Assembly (NCBI RefSeq): GCF_002327185.1
Contig: NZ_CP018624.1
Coordinates: 1,178,001-1,242,000 of the forward strand
DNA from: Clostridium chauvoei
Lineage (GTDB): Bacteria; Bacillota; Clostridia; Clostridiales; Clostridiaceae
Length of the DNA: 64,000 bases
Direction: 5' to 3'
The position numbers and the translations under genes were made by a program. Below, piece by piece: positions 8,289 through 17,692 of this stretch. The notes below the pieces were generated by a model that was not told where the DNA came from, did not search any database, and saw only the letters and a program-made list of their open reading frames with translations. Numbering within the stretch: position 1 is the stretch's first letter; each line of letters opens with the position of its first letter.

Positions 8289-9754
8289 TATAATATAACA
8301 TCTTCATACATATCTTCTAAAGTTTTTATCAATAGCATTTCCTCAGAAACCTCTTCCCCTTTTATAGATAACTTAAACAACTCTTTACTATATCCAGTTA
8401 TTAAAACATTTTCATTTATATTTTTAATGTTCTTTTCTTTATTAGAATCATCTATTATCCAAATTTTTATCTTAGGTATTAAAAATTTAGCTAATTTCCA
8501 TTTTTCTTTAATATTTTCTTGTATCTTATTATCTAAATAATCTTTGCAAGTTGGATCATCTGATATAACAAGAATGTTTTGAGGTAATTCTTTATGATTT
8601 AACCCTTCTTTTAACGCTGTAAATAATAACATATCCAACGCAGCACTTATATTACATTTAGCAAAAGAGTTTGTATAATGAATATTTTTAATTTGTTGTT
8701 GAAAACTATTACATCGAATCTTTCCAAACTTAGGATTTTTATCAAAATACATATAATAATCTTTAAATCTATTTGTATTAAATTTATGATACATAAGAAT
8801 ATTGCTTATAGCAATTTCAAAAGCCTTTTTATAATTATTGCACCCTATTCCACTAACAGCAATAATTATAAAAGTATCTTTAATATAAGGTGTATAGTTA
8901 TCGCAAACCATATTCCATAGATTAGAATAAATATCATTGTTATTAGAGTTGGTATTTTCTAAAAAATCACTTATGATGTCAACAGGAGTTTGATTTAATG
9001 TTTTTTCATTGAAATTAATATTCTTAGTTTTTTTTATTTTCTCAATACTTTTTAAATATTTCTTAAATTCATTTCTGTCATTTCTTATAAAAGCTTTTTT
9101 ATATCTAATTATAGTCTCTAAGGAGAAATTAAAATATTTTATATCTTCATATTTTTTTCTACTAAGTATATTTTCTATAATACCTATTTTTCTTCTAAGA
9201 CTACTTAAAATCATCCTATATTCTTTAGAAGAATAACCTAATAATTGTCTAGTTCTTTTAGCTAATTTTCTTGACTCCTTGGATGAGGTATTTTCAGATT
9301 TTAACCATTTCCCTAATGTTGTTGGACTTTTACAGTTTGAATCTAATAATATCTGTCTTTTAAAAATTGAAATAACATTATCCTCTAAGGGAGTATAAAA
9401 TAAGGCATAAAAATCATCCCATCTTCCATATTTAGGTATGAGATGTAGATTCTTTCTAATATCATCTGGGTATGTCAATGCTAAATACTTAATTAACACT
9501 CTAAAGATTCTTCTCTCCCCTAGTCCATTTTCTTTATCTCTTACATAAAATAAGGCTTTCATGGATAATGATTTATTTGAAAAAAAAGCTCTCCTAAAGA
9601 CTTCAATTATATTATCTTCCTCTGAATTTCTAAGTCTTTTAGCTACTTGAAGAAATTCAAGAATAGCAGATGTGTCCTCATCATTTTGTAAGTCTTCTAT
9701 AGCAGATACTTTGTATAATCCTTCTCTAAATTTACTTATAAAATTACGTGCCAT
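8288..9754 (-). CDS. DUF2828 (Ro60/TROVE-like) protein with degenerate vWA domain
   Basis: The N-terminal half matches DUF2828, a family related to Ro60: KALFYVRDKENGLGERRIFRVL and NLHLIPKYGRWDDFYAL (about residues 65-120) are its clear marks. The C-terminal ~190 residues have the layout of a von Willebrand A domain, ending in LPQNILVISDDPTCKDY, but the metal site that should read DxSxS reads AVSGIG, so metal-dependent ligand binding is doubtful. Ro60 relatives bind structured or misfolded RNA; that role here is inference. The gene is alone, with a ribosome site AAGGGATG before the ATG. A 9-base inverted repeat (9839-9847 and 9881-9889) lies upstream of its start. Confidence 0.8.
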   Translation of the reverse strand: MARNFISKFREGLYKVSAIEDLQNDEDTSAILEFLQVAKRLRNSEEDNIIEVFRRAFFSNKSLSMKALFYVRDKENGLGERRIFRVLIKYLALTYPDDIRKNLHLIPKYGRWDDFYALFYTPLEDNVISIFKRQILLDSNCKSPTTLGKWLKSENTSSKESRKLAKRTRQLLGYSSKEYRMILSSLRRKIGIIENILSRKKYEDIKYFNFSLETIIRYKKAFIRNDRNEFKKYLKSIEKIKKTKNINFNEKTLNQTPVDIISDFLENTNSNNNDIYSNLWNMVCDNYTPYIKDTFIIIAVSGIGCNNYKKAFEIAISNILMYHKFNTNRFKDYYMYFDKNPKFGKIRCNSFQQQIKNIHYTNSFAKCNISAALDMLLFTALKEGLNHKELPQNILVISDDPTCKDYLDNKIQENIKEKWKLAKFLIPKIKIWIIDDSNKEKNIKNINENVLITGYSKELFKLSIKGEEVSEEMLLIKTLEDMYEDVIL

Positions 9755-9931
9755 ACTATCATCCCTTCTCTATTGTTTTACAAGACACTAACTATTTATA
9801 ATAAAGGAGATTGTGTATAAAAGCTGTATGTGTCTTTAACAAGATACTATTTTTCACAAGTAATTAATTATATAGCTGTTAGTATCTTAATGTTATAAAT
9901 ATATGAATAAATATTATCTATTAGAACAAAA

Positions 9932-9958
9932 AAAGTGCCTATTGGCACTTAGTTTTTT
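9932..9958 (-). terminator. Terminator after the small gene at 9949
   Basis: AAGTGCC-TATT-GGCACTT forms a short GC-containing stem. On the minus strand it is followed by a run of seven T. It overlaps the stop codon at 9949-9951. Confidence 0.83.
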
Positions 9959-10134
9959 TCTTGTATTTTTATTATTAGAGATTTTTTTATTAATTCAGAT
10001 TTAGAAAATCCCCCTTTAAAAACTCTTATTTGTTTATATTCTACTTGATTTAACGTAAAATCTAAAATATCTATCCTATCTCCTTTATAAATTAAAGGCT
10101 CTCTTTGCCCTTTTATCCCAATATGTATTTCCAT
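9949..10134 (-). CDS. Small protein of unknown function
   Basis: A 61-residue protein beginning MEIHIGIKGQREPLIYKGD; no domain recognised. I chose the ATG at 10134 because GGGGGAGGAATAAT lies before it; an earlier in-frame ATG would overlap the preceding gene and has no ribosome site. It is last in the likely operon DUF4358-MBOAT-DHHW, 22 bases after the DHHW gene, which suggests a link to surface polymer modification. Confidence 0.68.
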   Translation of the reverse strand: MEIHIGIKGQREPLIYKGDRIDILDFTLNQVEYKQIRVFKGGFSKSELIKKSLIIKIQEKN

Positions 10135-10156
10135 TATTATTCCTCCCCCATTTACA

Positions 10157-11281
10157 TTAATATTTGAGTTTTGATATATTAACATCATCAGCTATATTTA
10201 TAAAATTATACATTATTAAAATATCAGTAAAAGAGTTTTCTCTCATAAATTCACTTAATTTTTTATTATAACTTCTCAAATCTATTACGTATATTTCTTC
10301 AAAGTTATAAATTAAAAAATCAATAAAACAATTAGAATAAGAGTCTTTAATGACTAATAGTTTTGTTTTCTTCCTATCATTACTTATATCATTATTTTTT
10401 ATAATTGTTAATCCATTGTTGCCTCTTAAAAAAGCTGAATACTTATCTCTTTTATCAAATTTATTTAAATCATGTAATCCCTTATAACTTTTACCATCTA
10501 TTAGTATATCTAGATTATCATTTTTAAAATATGTTATAGTATCACTAGATGCATTAAATAACTTAGCTTTTGAAAAATAACTTCCATAAAAATCAGCTAC
10601 AGTATTTTGTGTTAAGTTATCTACATCTATTGGTTTTAATTGTAAAGATTTTATATACTCACAATAAGCAATATAAGCTCCGTAACTAGTCCAATGATGA
10701 TCAGTCTTATAATATATATAATTATCTTTATTTTTAATAAGTGGAGTTATAAGATCTGGTATGTTTATATAGTTTTTATAATAACCATTAATCTGATTTA
10801 TTATCTCTTTTTGATCTACTAATTTTAAACCCACGGGAATTTGTTCACTATATATAGCATAAGAATTTGGTATTATCATTAACGTTGAGTTTATTTTAAA
10901 ATCACCTAAGAAATTATCTATTATTTCTAAATTAGAGATTAATCTATCCTCATTTAAATTTTGATACTTTTCAAACATAAAATTATCTTTAGTATATACT
11001 ATACCATTATTTTCATACTTCCCTAAAGTATATTCTATTCTTGATTTTAAATCAATCCAATAATCCCTAAATATAAATTGATCATTAATATACTTATTAT
11101 ACTCATTAAAATAATCATTGTAAAATAAATTGTATAATGTAAATCCAGGCTTTTTAGATAGAGATCTATTTTCAACTTCAGAAAAGTATTTAATTGGTTC
11201 TATTAAATCAAAAATAGTAAGACTTACAATTATTAAAATAAAAAATAGTACTAATGGGTATTTAAATATTCTATTTAACAT
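10157..11281 (-). CDS. DHHW (AlgJ/AlgX-like) membrane-anchored protein, partner of MBOAT
   Basis: The 374-residue protein has one N-terminal membrane anchor (about residues 8-26) and the motif TDHHWTSYGAYIAYCEY (about residue 195), which names the DHHW family and aligns with the catalytic Asp-His of AlgJ/AlgX SGNH-like acetyltransferases. A conserved DSYSN segment follows near the C-terminus and would supply the nucleophilic Ser. It probably moves acetyl groups, delivered across the membrane by the MBOAT protein encoded just upstream, to an extracellular glycan or teichoic-type polymer. The polymer is unknown. Confidence 0.85.
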   Translation of the reverse strand: MLNRIFKYPLVLFFILIIVSLTIFDLIEPIKYFSEVENRSLSKKPGFTLYNLFYNDYFNEYNKYINDQFIFRDYWIDLKSRIEYTLGKYENNGIVYTKDNFMFEKYQNLNEDRLISNLEIIDNFLGDFKINSTLMIIPNSYAIYSEQIPVGLKLVDQKEIINQINGYYKNYINIPDLITPLIKNKDNYIYYKTDHHWTSYGAYIAYCEYIKSLQLKPIDVDNLTQNTVADFYGSYFSKAKLFNASSDTITYFKNDNLDILIDGKSYKGLHDLNKFDKRDKYSAFLRGNNGLTIIKNNDISNDRKKTKLLVIKDSYSNCFIDFLIYNFEEIYVIDLRSYNKKLSEFMRENSFTDILIMYNFINIADDVNISKLKY

Positions 11282-11296
11282 TTAACCTTTCCTCCA

Positions 11297-12675
11297 CTAA
11301 AATCTAAAATATAAAAAAGGATTATATGTAGAATCTACAAGATAGGCTATAGATAATATAAATAAAATTAACATTAAAATAGATTTCAATAGTTTTATTT
11401 TTCTATATTTAATATATATATTTCTAGGTAAGGGGATTGCAAAAATAAAAGCAGTAAAAATCATTATGATATAATTTTTTAAGTAATATATATATAATCT
11501 ATACCGCCTTTAAAAACAAAGAGTCTTTTTAAAAACAATGTAAGATTGCTTAAGTCGCTTATGGCAAATATAGAAAATCCTATTATAAGAAAAAATATTA
11601 CATAAATATGTGATATTATTATATGTTTATCTAAAAATTTTATAAATCCTGCTTTTTCAATAGATATTAAAATAAAGAATAATATTCCCCATATTATAAA
11701 ATTATATTCTGCTCCATGCCAAAGACCTGTTAAAACCCATACTATTAATAAATTAAAGTACCTTCGTTTTTTAGATACTCTATTTCCTCCTAATGGTATA
11801 TAGACGTATTCCTTAAAGCAAGATCCAAGAGTAATATGCCACCTTTCCCAAAATTCTTTTATACTTCTAGATATAAAAGGATAATTAAAATTATTTGGAA
11901 AATCAAATCCCATCATTTTTCCAAGTCCTATTGCCATATGTGAATATCCACTAAAATCAAAGTATAATTGAAATAAAAAAGCTATAATAGAAATCCAAGC
12001 TAAAGGAGTAGAGATATTATTAAATCCTAATAAATTAACTTCATCCCAAAGCATTCCTATGTTATTTGCAATAAGTACTTTTTTTGCTAACCCTACAATA
12101 AAATACTCTATTCCCTCTTCAAATTTTTCTAATGTTGTATTCCTTCTTTTTAATTGTTTGTTTATATCAGTGTACTTAACTATTGGTCCTGCTATTAACT
12201 GAGGAAATAGTGCTACAAAAGCAGCAAAATCAATAATATTTTTTTCAGCCTTTACTTTACCTTTATATACATCAATACTGTATGATAATGTTTGAAAGGT
12301 ATAAAAGCTTATTCCTAAGGGTAATGTTAAATACATTTTTGAAATTGAGGTATTAAAAATAATGTTCAAATTCTCTATAAAAAAATCTATATATTTAAAG
12401 AAAAATAATATACCTAAATTAAACACCAAAGAGATTATTAACATAAATCTACATAACCTTTTATTTTCTCTATTTTTTTCTATTAGATTTGAAACTAAAA
12501 AATCTATTAATGTAGAAATAATAATAATCGGAAAATATTTAGGCTCTCCAAAAGAATAAAATAATAAACTCAAAATGATTATACAAAAATTCTTAAACTT
12601 TTTTGGTGTTAGAAAATAAGAAATTATCGCAAAGGGTAAAAATCTAAATATAAATACAATACTACTAAAAACCAT
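11297..12675 (-). pseudogene. MBOAT-family O-acyltransferase (AlgI-like), frameshifted near the 3' end
   Basis: MBOAT proteins pass acyl groups across the membrane for polymer O-acetylation. The open part (12675 to 11479, 398 residues) has many membrane helices, FERFEEG-type loops, the family segments FPQLIAGPIVKYTDI and RSIKEFWERWHITLGSCFKEYVYIPLGG, and the catalytic His in VWVLTGLWHGAEYNFIIWG. It stops after GGIDYIYIT. In the next frame the expected C-terminal helices continue (LKNYIIMIFTAF to YNPFLYFRF, stop at 11297-11299). Removing one TA unit from the ATATATATATA tract at 11486-11496 restores a 458-residue protein of normal length that ends just before the DHHW gene. So it is a fresh frameshift, a read error, or a switch by repeat slippage. 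Confidence 0.85.
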
Positions 12676-12698
12676 ATTATCACCTATTTATATAAATC

Positions 12699-12740
12699 AA
12701 AAGCTAGATATTAAGCGTTAACTTAACAATCTAGCTTTTA
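12699..12740 (-). terminator. Hairpin after the DUF4358 lipoprotein gene
   Basis: AAAAGCTAGA pairs with TCTAGCTTTT, with a second inner pairing TTAAG/CTTAA. It lies just downstream of the stop at 12751 on the minus strand. The T-tract is weak, so some read-through into the MBOAT gene is possible. Confidence 0.6.
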
Positions 12741-12750
12741 CTAACTCAAT

Positions 12751-13239
12751 TTATTTTTTTGTTTCAAAACAACTATATACAGCTTTTTCTGCTGCTTTTA
12801 TATCATCATTTATTAATAAAATAACGTAATTACCTTTTACTAATATCTTACCATTAGCTGCTTTTTCTTTTTGATCTGGTAAGTATTGTTCAAAAGATTT
12901 TTGAACATCTAATAACCTATTCTCTAAAGATTTTTTCACATCATCTACCTTACCTTCTTTAGCTTTTACAATTACAGTATTATCTGCTGAATTCATTACC
13001 ATAGCACTTTTTATATAATAATCTTCTATATCATCTAAATTTAAATGATATATATCTTTAGCCATTTCTTCATCAGCTTCCATTGGCATTTGCATTGGTG
13101 CAGCCTCTTCTACTTTTGTTATTACATCTTTAAGTGATAAATTATCTTTCAATTCATTTCCACCACTCTTATCTGAACATCCTGCAATAATAACTTCAAG
13201 AGTAAATATAGATAATAAAATCATACCTAGTTTTTTCAT
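12751..13239 (-). CDS. DUF4358 lipoprotein
   Basis: The 162-residue protein has a lipoprotein signal (MKKLGMILLSIFTLEVIIAGC, lipobox IAGC with Cys20). The mature part follows the DUF4358 pattern: AKDIYHLNLDDIEDYYIKSAMVMNSADN, then a VKKSLENRLLDVQKSFEQYLPDQ helix and GNYVILLINDD. DUF4358 genes are often found with MBOAT and DHHW genes in clostridia, as here. Function is unknown; an accessory role in surface polymer acetylation is an inference from position. The start is preceded by AGGGGGC. Confidence 0.82.
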   Translation of the reverse strand: MKKLGMILLSIFTLEVIIAGCSDKSGGNELKDNLSLKDVITKVEEAAPMQMPMEADEEMAKDIYHLNLDDIEDYYIKSAMVMNSADNTVIVKAKEGKVDDVKKSLENRLLDVQKSFEQYLPDQKEKAANGKILVKGNYVILLINDDIKAAEKAVYSCFETKK

Positions 13240-13345
13240 AATAGCCCCCTAATTTATATAGTATTATAAATATAATATTTATTATGTACTATATTATATT
13301 ATAAACATATACTTTATTAAATAGCCCTAGTAAAAGTTTACAGTT

Positions 13346-13385
13346 AATTAATAAGCTCAGTTTTAATATGCTGAGCTTATTAATT
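13346..13385 (-). terminator. Terminator after the ABC-F gene
   Basis: AATTAATAAGCTCAG pairs fully with CTGAGCTTATTAATT around a 10-base loop and overlaps the stop codon at 13384. Confidence 0.85.
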
Positions 13386-15306
13386 AATTTCTATATTTTT
13401 CTATCTTTTCTGCTTTATCTTCAAGATACTCTAATCTCTCATACTTTTCTAATAATAATTCCTCTAATGACTCTTTTTCTGTTGTAAGTTCATTTAATAA
13501 GCCATAGTTAGAAAAGTTCTTTTCCATCTTTTTATCTATTGCTACTATATTATCCTCTATTTTTTCAATAACTGAATGTATTTCCTCATATTCCTTTTGT
13601 TCTTTAAAAGTAAACTTAGGTCTTTCATCTTTCTTTTTAACATATTCTTTTTTAGAATCAGAAGATGATTTTTTAGTAATTAAATTTAATTCCTTTTGCT
13701 TATCCTTTTCTATTTCTTTTGTTATTAAAAAATCACTATAATTACCTAGATACTCTTTGATATTTCCATTCCCTTCATAGGAAAATACCTTATGACAAAT
13801 TCTATCTAAGAAATATCTATCATGGGATACTACTAATACAACTCCTATAAACTCGTCTAGAAAATCTTCCAGTATTTTCAATGTTTCTATATCTAAATCA
13901 TTTGTAGGCTCATCTAAAATTAATACATTAGGAGCTTCCATTAATACTCTTAATAATTGAAGCCTTCTTCTTTCTCCTCCAGATAGTTTGCCAATTGGAG
14001 TGTATTGCATTGTTCCATCGAATAGAAATCTTTCTGCTAATTGAGAAGCTGTAATATCATTACCTTCATCTGTCGGGATTCTTTCTCCCCCTTCTTTTAT
14101 ATAATCGATAGCTCTCATATCTATATTCATATCTATAGAATCTTGAGTAAACGCACCTATCTTAACTGTATCTCCAATTTCTATATCTCCAGAATCTTGT
14201 TTAATTAAACCTTGGATTATATTTATTAGAGTTGTCTTTCCCATTCCATTTTTTCCAATTATACCGATTCTATCATCTCTTAAAAATATGTAACTAAAAT
14301 CATTTATAAGATTTTTATTAGAAAAACTTTTAGATATATTATTTAATTCAATAATTTTCTTTCCAAGTCTTCTCCCTATAAAAGGCATTTCTATATCAGA
14401 TTTTACTTCAATATACTCTTTATTAACTAACTCATCAAATCTTTGTAACCTTGCTTTTTGTTTAGTTGTTCTAGCCTTTGCACCTCTTTTTACCCATTTT
14501 AATTCCTTGATTATTAATTTCTTTCTTTTTTCTTCATTTGCAGTTTCTATTTGTATTCTCTCTGCTTTTTTTTCAAGAAAATCACTATAATTTCCTTCGT
14601 AAGAATACATACTTCCTCTATCTAACTCTAATATCTTATTAGCTACACGATCTAAGAAGTATCTATCATGTGTAATCATTAAAAGAGCACCTTTTCTTGA
14701 GTTTAAGTACTCTTCAAGCCATTCTATAGATTCAGCATCTAAATGATTGGTAGGCTCATCTAATACTAAAAGTTCACAAGGAGTAATTAAAGCTGATGCT
14801 AAGAAAACTCTTTTCTTTTGTCCACCAGATAGCTTCCCCATTTTAGCATTAAAATCATTTATTCCAAGTTTAGTAAGTATTGATTTTGCATCACTTTCTA
14901 AATCCCAAAGATTCATAGTATCTATCTTTTCTTGAAGCTTTATTAACTTATCATTACTTTTTTCATCCATTATGCCACTATTTATATTTTCAAGTAAGTT
15001 TTCATACTCCATAATTAATTTCATTTCTGGAGTATCCCCTCTAAATATTTGTTCTAAAACTGTTGCTTCAGCTTTAAACTCTGGATTTTGAGATAAGTAT
15101 TCAATTCTTATATTTTTTCCCTTTACAACTGTTCCTTCAAAAAACTCTTCTCTTCCTGTAAGAATCTTTAAAAAAGTAGATTTTCCTGCTCCATTAACTC
15201 CGATTAAACCAATTTTATCTCCAGAATTTATCCCTAAAGACACATCTTTTAATAGAACTTTTTCACTATATGTTTTATTTATATTTTCTAATGTTAATAA
15301 ATTCAT
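13384..15306 (-). CDS. ABC-F family ATPase (Uup/EttA-like)
   Basis: A soluble protein with two ATP-binding cassettes and no membrane segments. Cassette 1 has GVNGAGKST and LSGGQKKRVFLASALITPCELLVLDEPTNHLD; cassette 2 has GKNGMGKTT and LSGGERRRLQLLRVLMEAPNVLILDEPTNDLD. The inter-cassette linker is the ABC-F PtIM region (WVKRGAKARTTKQKARLQRFDEL), and the C-terminal ~90 residues form a coiled coil as in Uup. ABC-F proteins act on ribosomes; some give antibiotic resistance, but the linker alone does not let me tell a resistance factor from a housekeeping one. Length 640 is normal for Uup-like members. Confidence 0.93.
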   Translation of the reverse strand: MNLLTLENINKTYSEKVLLKDVSLGINSGDKIGLIGVNGAGKSTFLKILTGREEFFEGTVVKGKNIRIEYLSQNPEFKAEATVLEQIFRGDTPEMKLIMEYENLLENINSGIMDEKSNDKLIKLQEKIDTMNLWDLESDAKSILTKLGINDFNAKMGKLSGGQKKRVFLASALITPCELLVLDEPTNHLDAESIEWLEEYLNSRKGALLMITHDRYFLDRVANKILELDRGSMYSYEGNYSDFLEKKAERIQIETANEEKRKKLIIKELKWVKRGAKARTTKQKARLQRFDELVNKEYIEVKSDIEMPFIGRRLGKKIIELNNISKSFSNKNLINDFSYIFLRDDRIGIIGKNGMGKTTLINIIQGLIKQDSGDIEIGDTVKIGAFTQDSIDMNIDMRAIDYIKEGGERIPTDEGNDITASQLAERFLFDGTMQYTPIGKLSGGERRRLQLLRVLMEAPNVLILDEPTNDLDIETLKILEDFLDEFIGVVLVVSHDRYFLDRICHKVFSYEGNGNIKEYLGNYSDFLITKEIEKDKQKELNLITKKSSSDSKKEYVKKKDERPKFTFKEQKEYEEIHSVIEKIEDNIVAIDKKMEKNFSNYGLLNELTTEKESLEELLLEKYERLEYLEDKAEKIEKYRN

Positions 15307-15366
15307 ATGACTCTCCCTTTATAAAAAATACAATACTGGTATTATAACATAGTATAATATATAAAA

Positions 15367-15403
15367 ATACCTAGTAAATAACCTTTAGTTAATTACTAGG
15401 TAC
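15367..15403 (-). terminator. Terminator after queT
   Basis: TACCTAGTAA pairs with TTACTAGGTA; on the minus strand a T-run follows. It lies 4 bases after the queT stop codon. Confidence 0.83.
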
Positions 15404-15406
15404 TTT

Positions 15407-15919
15407 TTATACTATACTTATTTTTTTACCGTACTTTCTCTTTATAATAGTAGCTATTGGAACTCCTATTATAGTTACAACTACAAACTCTCCAAGTGCA
15501 ACTTGTGACATTGTTAAAACTAGTGGCGCTCCTGCAACAAAGTTTAACATCCATCCTATTATTAAACCATTAAATAATGTTGGCCATATAGAAGCTATTA
15601 TTAAGGAAAGTTTCTTTCCATTAAATAATTTAGCTGTTAATGCTATGGAAGAAACACTTAAAAATGTAGCAATTGTTCCAAATATCATATCCATAGGTCC
15701 ATATCCACCAAAAATATTGGATAGTAAACATCCTAATGTTAGACCTCCTATATAGAAAGGGTCGAAAAATGCTAATAAAACCATAAGTTCTGATAATCTA
15801 AACTGTATTGGTCCATAACTAATAGGCGCTAATGCTACTGTTAAAACTGTGTATAATGCTGCTACCACAGCTGTTTTTACTAATCTTTTTGTTAAAATGT
15901 TTTCCAAATTAAAATCCAT
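15407..15919 (-). CDS. queT: Queuosine precursor transporter QueT
   Basis: QueT is the substrate-binding membrane subunit of an ECF-type importer for queuosine precursors. The protein has five to six hydrophobic segments and the family signature ISYGPIQFRLSELMVLLAFFDP and GCLLSNIFGGYGPMDMIFGT. The ATG at 15919 is directly next to AAAGG, which is too close for normal initiation; the UUG at 15907 (codon 5) lies 7 bases after AAAGGATGG and may be the real start, giving 166 residues. A preQ1-I-like riboswitch lies upstream, which fits the assignment. No ECF ATPase genes are adjacent. Confidence 0.92.
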   Translation of the reverse strand: MDFNLENILTKRLVKTAVVAALYTVLTVALAPISYGPIQFRLSELMVLLAFFDPFYIGGLTLGCLLSNIFGGYGPMDMIFGTIATFLSVSSIALTAKLFNGKKLSLIIASIWPTLFNGLIIGWMLNFVAGAPLVLTMSQVALGEFVVVTIIGVPIATIIKRKYGKKISIV

Positions 15920-15950
15920 CCTTTACTAATTTATAAAATATTAGAGGGAG

Positions 15951-15982
15951 CTAAATACACTACCCCCTCTAATTAAATTTAA
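15951..15982 (-). terminator. Leader terminator of queT
   Basis: TTAGAGGG pairs with CCCTCTAA, followed on the minus strand by TATTTTATAAATT. It sits between the preQ1 aptamer and queT and is probably the expression platform. A second hairpin (about 16000-16022) lies between them and could be the alternative pairing. Confidence 0.68.
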
Positions 15983-16071
15983 TACATAATTATAAAAATA
16001 GGAGATTACAACGTGTAACCCCCTAGATAAAATCATTACAAATAATTTATATAACAATGTAATTAATTTAA

Positions 16072-16110
16072 CCTAGTTTTGTTTTGAGACAGGAGGCTTC
16101 CGAACTGTCT
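16072..16110 (-). promoter_or_regulatory. preQ1-I riboswitch aptamer
   Basis: On the minus strand a 5-base P1 stem (GACAG...CTGTC) encloses TTCGGAAGCCTC, followed by the A-rich tail TCAAAACAAAACTAGG. The small stem, the loop and the A-rich tail ending in an AGG-type 3' segment match the preQ1 class I H-type pseudoknot. It lies about 155 bases upstream of queT, whose product imports a queuosine precursor. Confidence 0.85.
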
Positions 16111-16174
16111 TATTCTTTTTACTATATTATATAATATACTCTTAAACAAATAAAATCAAGAGGAATTTAAATAA

Positions 16175-16201
16175 AAAACCAACTTTTAATTAGTTGGTTT
16201 T
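16175..16201 (-). terminator. Terminator after pncB
   Basis: AAAACCAAC pairs with GTTGGTTTT, overlapping the stop codon at 16186; on the minus strand a T-run follows. Confidence 0.85.
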
Positions 16202-17658
16202 ACGCTTAATTTTTTTATTAATTCATCTTTTAAATTCCAAAGATCTGATGATAAGTCAACATAATATGTATGTGGATTTTCAAATCTCTTTATTTCATCC
16301 CATAAAGTATCTACTTCTCTTAAACATCTTTCTCTTATTGTTTTAAGATTTGGCGATTCATAAACGAGCTCTCCATTTATAAAGACAGGGACTTGTAACT
16401 CCTTTATATAAAAATTAGTTAGTTTTTTCTTCTTCCATATGTGAACAGGATGAAAAATAGTATATGGCTTATTCTCTTCTATTGTTTCATTCGCTAATGT
16501 AATTACATCACATAAAGCTTTATTTGAATATTTATCAAAAAATCTGTATACTTTCTTATGTCCAGGATTGCTTACCTTCTCTGGATTCTCTGATATTTTT
16601 ATTCTTGCTTCAGCAACTCCTTCATTATTTTCTACCGCTACTAATTTATATACACCACCAAATACTGGTTCTGCTTTAGATGTAACTAATCTTTCTCCTA
16701 CTCCAAAAAGATCTATTTTGGCTCCTTGGTTAAATAAAGAAGTTATAGTATATTCATCTAAAGAGTTAGAAGCAACTATTTTACAGTCAGTCATACCTTG
16801 ACTATCTAACATTTTTCTAGCCTTTCTTGATAAATATGCCATATCACCACTATCAAGACGAACGCCTTTTAACCTGTATCCCCTAGGCTCTAAAACCTCT
16901 TTAGCAACTTTAATTGCATTAGGAATTCCAGATTCTAAAACAGAATATGTATCTACTAAAAGTGTACATGCATCTGGATAGTTTTCAGCATATGTTTTAA
17001 AAGCCAAATATTCATTCTCAAATAATTGAACCCAGCTATGAGCCATTGTCCCAAATACCGGTATATCAAATAACTCTCCTGCTAATGCAGTTGCTGTACC
17101 TAAAGCCCCGCCTATATAAGCTGCTCTAGCTCCATATATAGCTCCATCATATCCTTGAGCTCTTCTTGCTCCAAACTCCATTACTCCATGCCCATTTGCA
17201 GCTCTAACTATTCTATTAGCTTTAGTTGCTATTAAACATTGGTGATTCAATGTTAATAATATCATAGTTTCAATTAGTTGAGCTTCAATAACTGGGGCCT
17301 TTACAGTTAAAATTGGCTCATTTGGAAAAATAGGCGTTCCTTCTTCAAAAGAATAGATATCACCAGTAAATTTAAAGTTTATTAAATACTCTAGAAATTC
17401 TTCTTTAAATATCTCTAAGTTTCTTAAATAATTAATATCTGCTTCTTCAAAACGTAATCCTTTTATATATTCTATAACTTGTTGAAGACCTGCCATAATA
17501 GCAAATCCACCTTTTTCTGGAACTTTTCTAAAAAAAACATCAAAATATACTATCTTATTGCCTAAATCATTATTTAAATAGCCATTGCTCATTGTAAGTT
17601 CATAAAAATCCATAAGCATAGTCATATTTCTAGTTTCTGACAAGTTTATTCTGTTCAT
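16186..17658 (-). CDS. pncB: Nicotinate phosphoribosyltransferase
   Basis: This enzyme makes nicotinate mononucleotide from nicotinate and PRPP. The 490-residue length and motifs match the longer NAPRT class: LTMSNGYL, FGARRAQGYDGAIYGARAAYIGG, FGTMAHSWVQLFENE with the catalytic His, GVRLDSGDMAYLSRKAR and FGVGERLVTS. It follows a nicotinamidase-like gene by 34 bases, so the two likely form a nicotinamide-to-NaMN salvage operon. The ATG at 17658 has GGAGG upstream. Confidence 0.96.
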   Translation of the reverse strand: MNRINLSETRNMTMLMDFYELTMSNGYLNNDLGNKIVYFDVFFRKVPEKGGFAIMAGLQQVIEYIKGLRFEEADINYLRNLEIFKEEFLEYLINFKFTGDIYSFEEGTPIFPNEPILTVKAPVIEAQLIETMILLTLNHQCLIATKANRIVRAANGHGVMEFGARRAQGYDGAIYGARAAYIGGALGTATALAGELFDIPVFGTMAHSWVQLFENEYLAFKTYAENYPDACTLLVDTYSVLESGIPNAIKVAKEVLEPRGYRLKGVRLDSGDMAYLSRKARKMLDSQGMTDCKIVASNSLDEYTITSLFNQGAKIDLFGVGERLVTSKAEPVFGGVYKLVAVENNEGVAEARIKISENPEKVSNPGHKKVYRFFDKYSNKALCDVITLANETIEENKPYTIFHPVHIWKKKKLTNFYIKELQVPVFINGELVYESPNLKTIRERCLREVDTLWDEIKRFENPHTYYVDLSSDLWNLKDELIKKLSVKPTN

Positions 17659-17692
17659 TTAAAATATCCTCCGATGTTAGTTAGTTAATAAT

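Noticed and set aside
9839-9889. Inverted repeat upstream of the DUF2828 gene as a terminator
   Set aside because: Only 9-base arms with a loop of about 33 bases and no T-tract; a regulator site is possible but not supportable.
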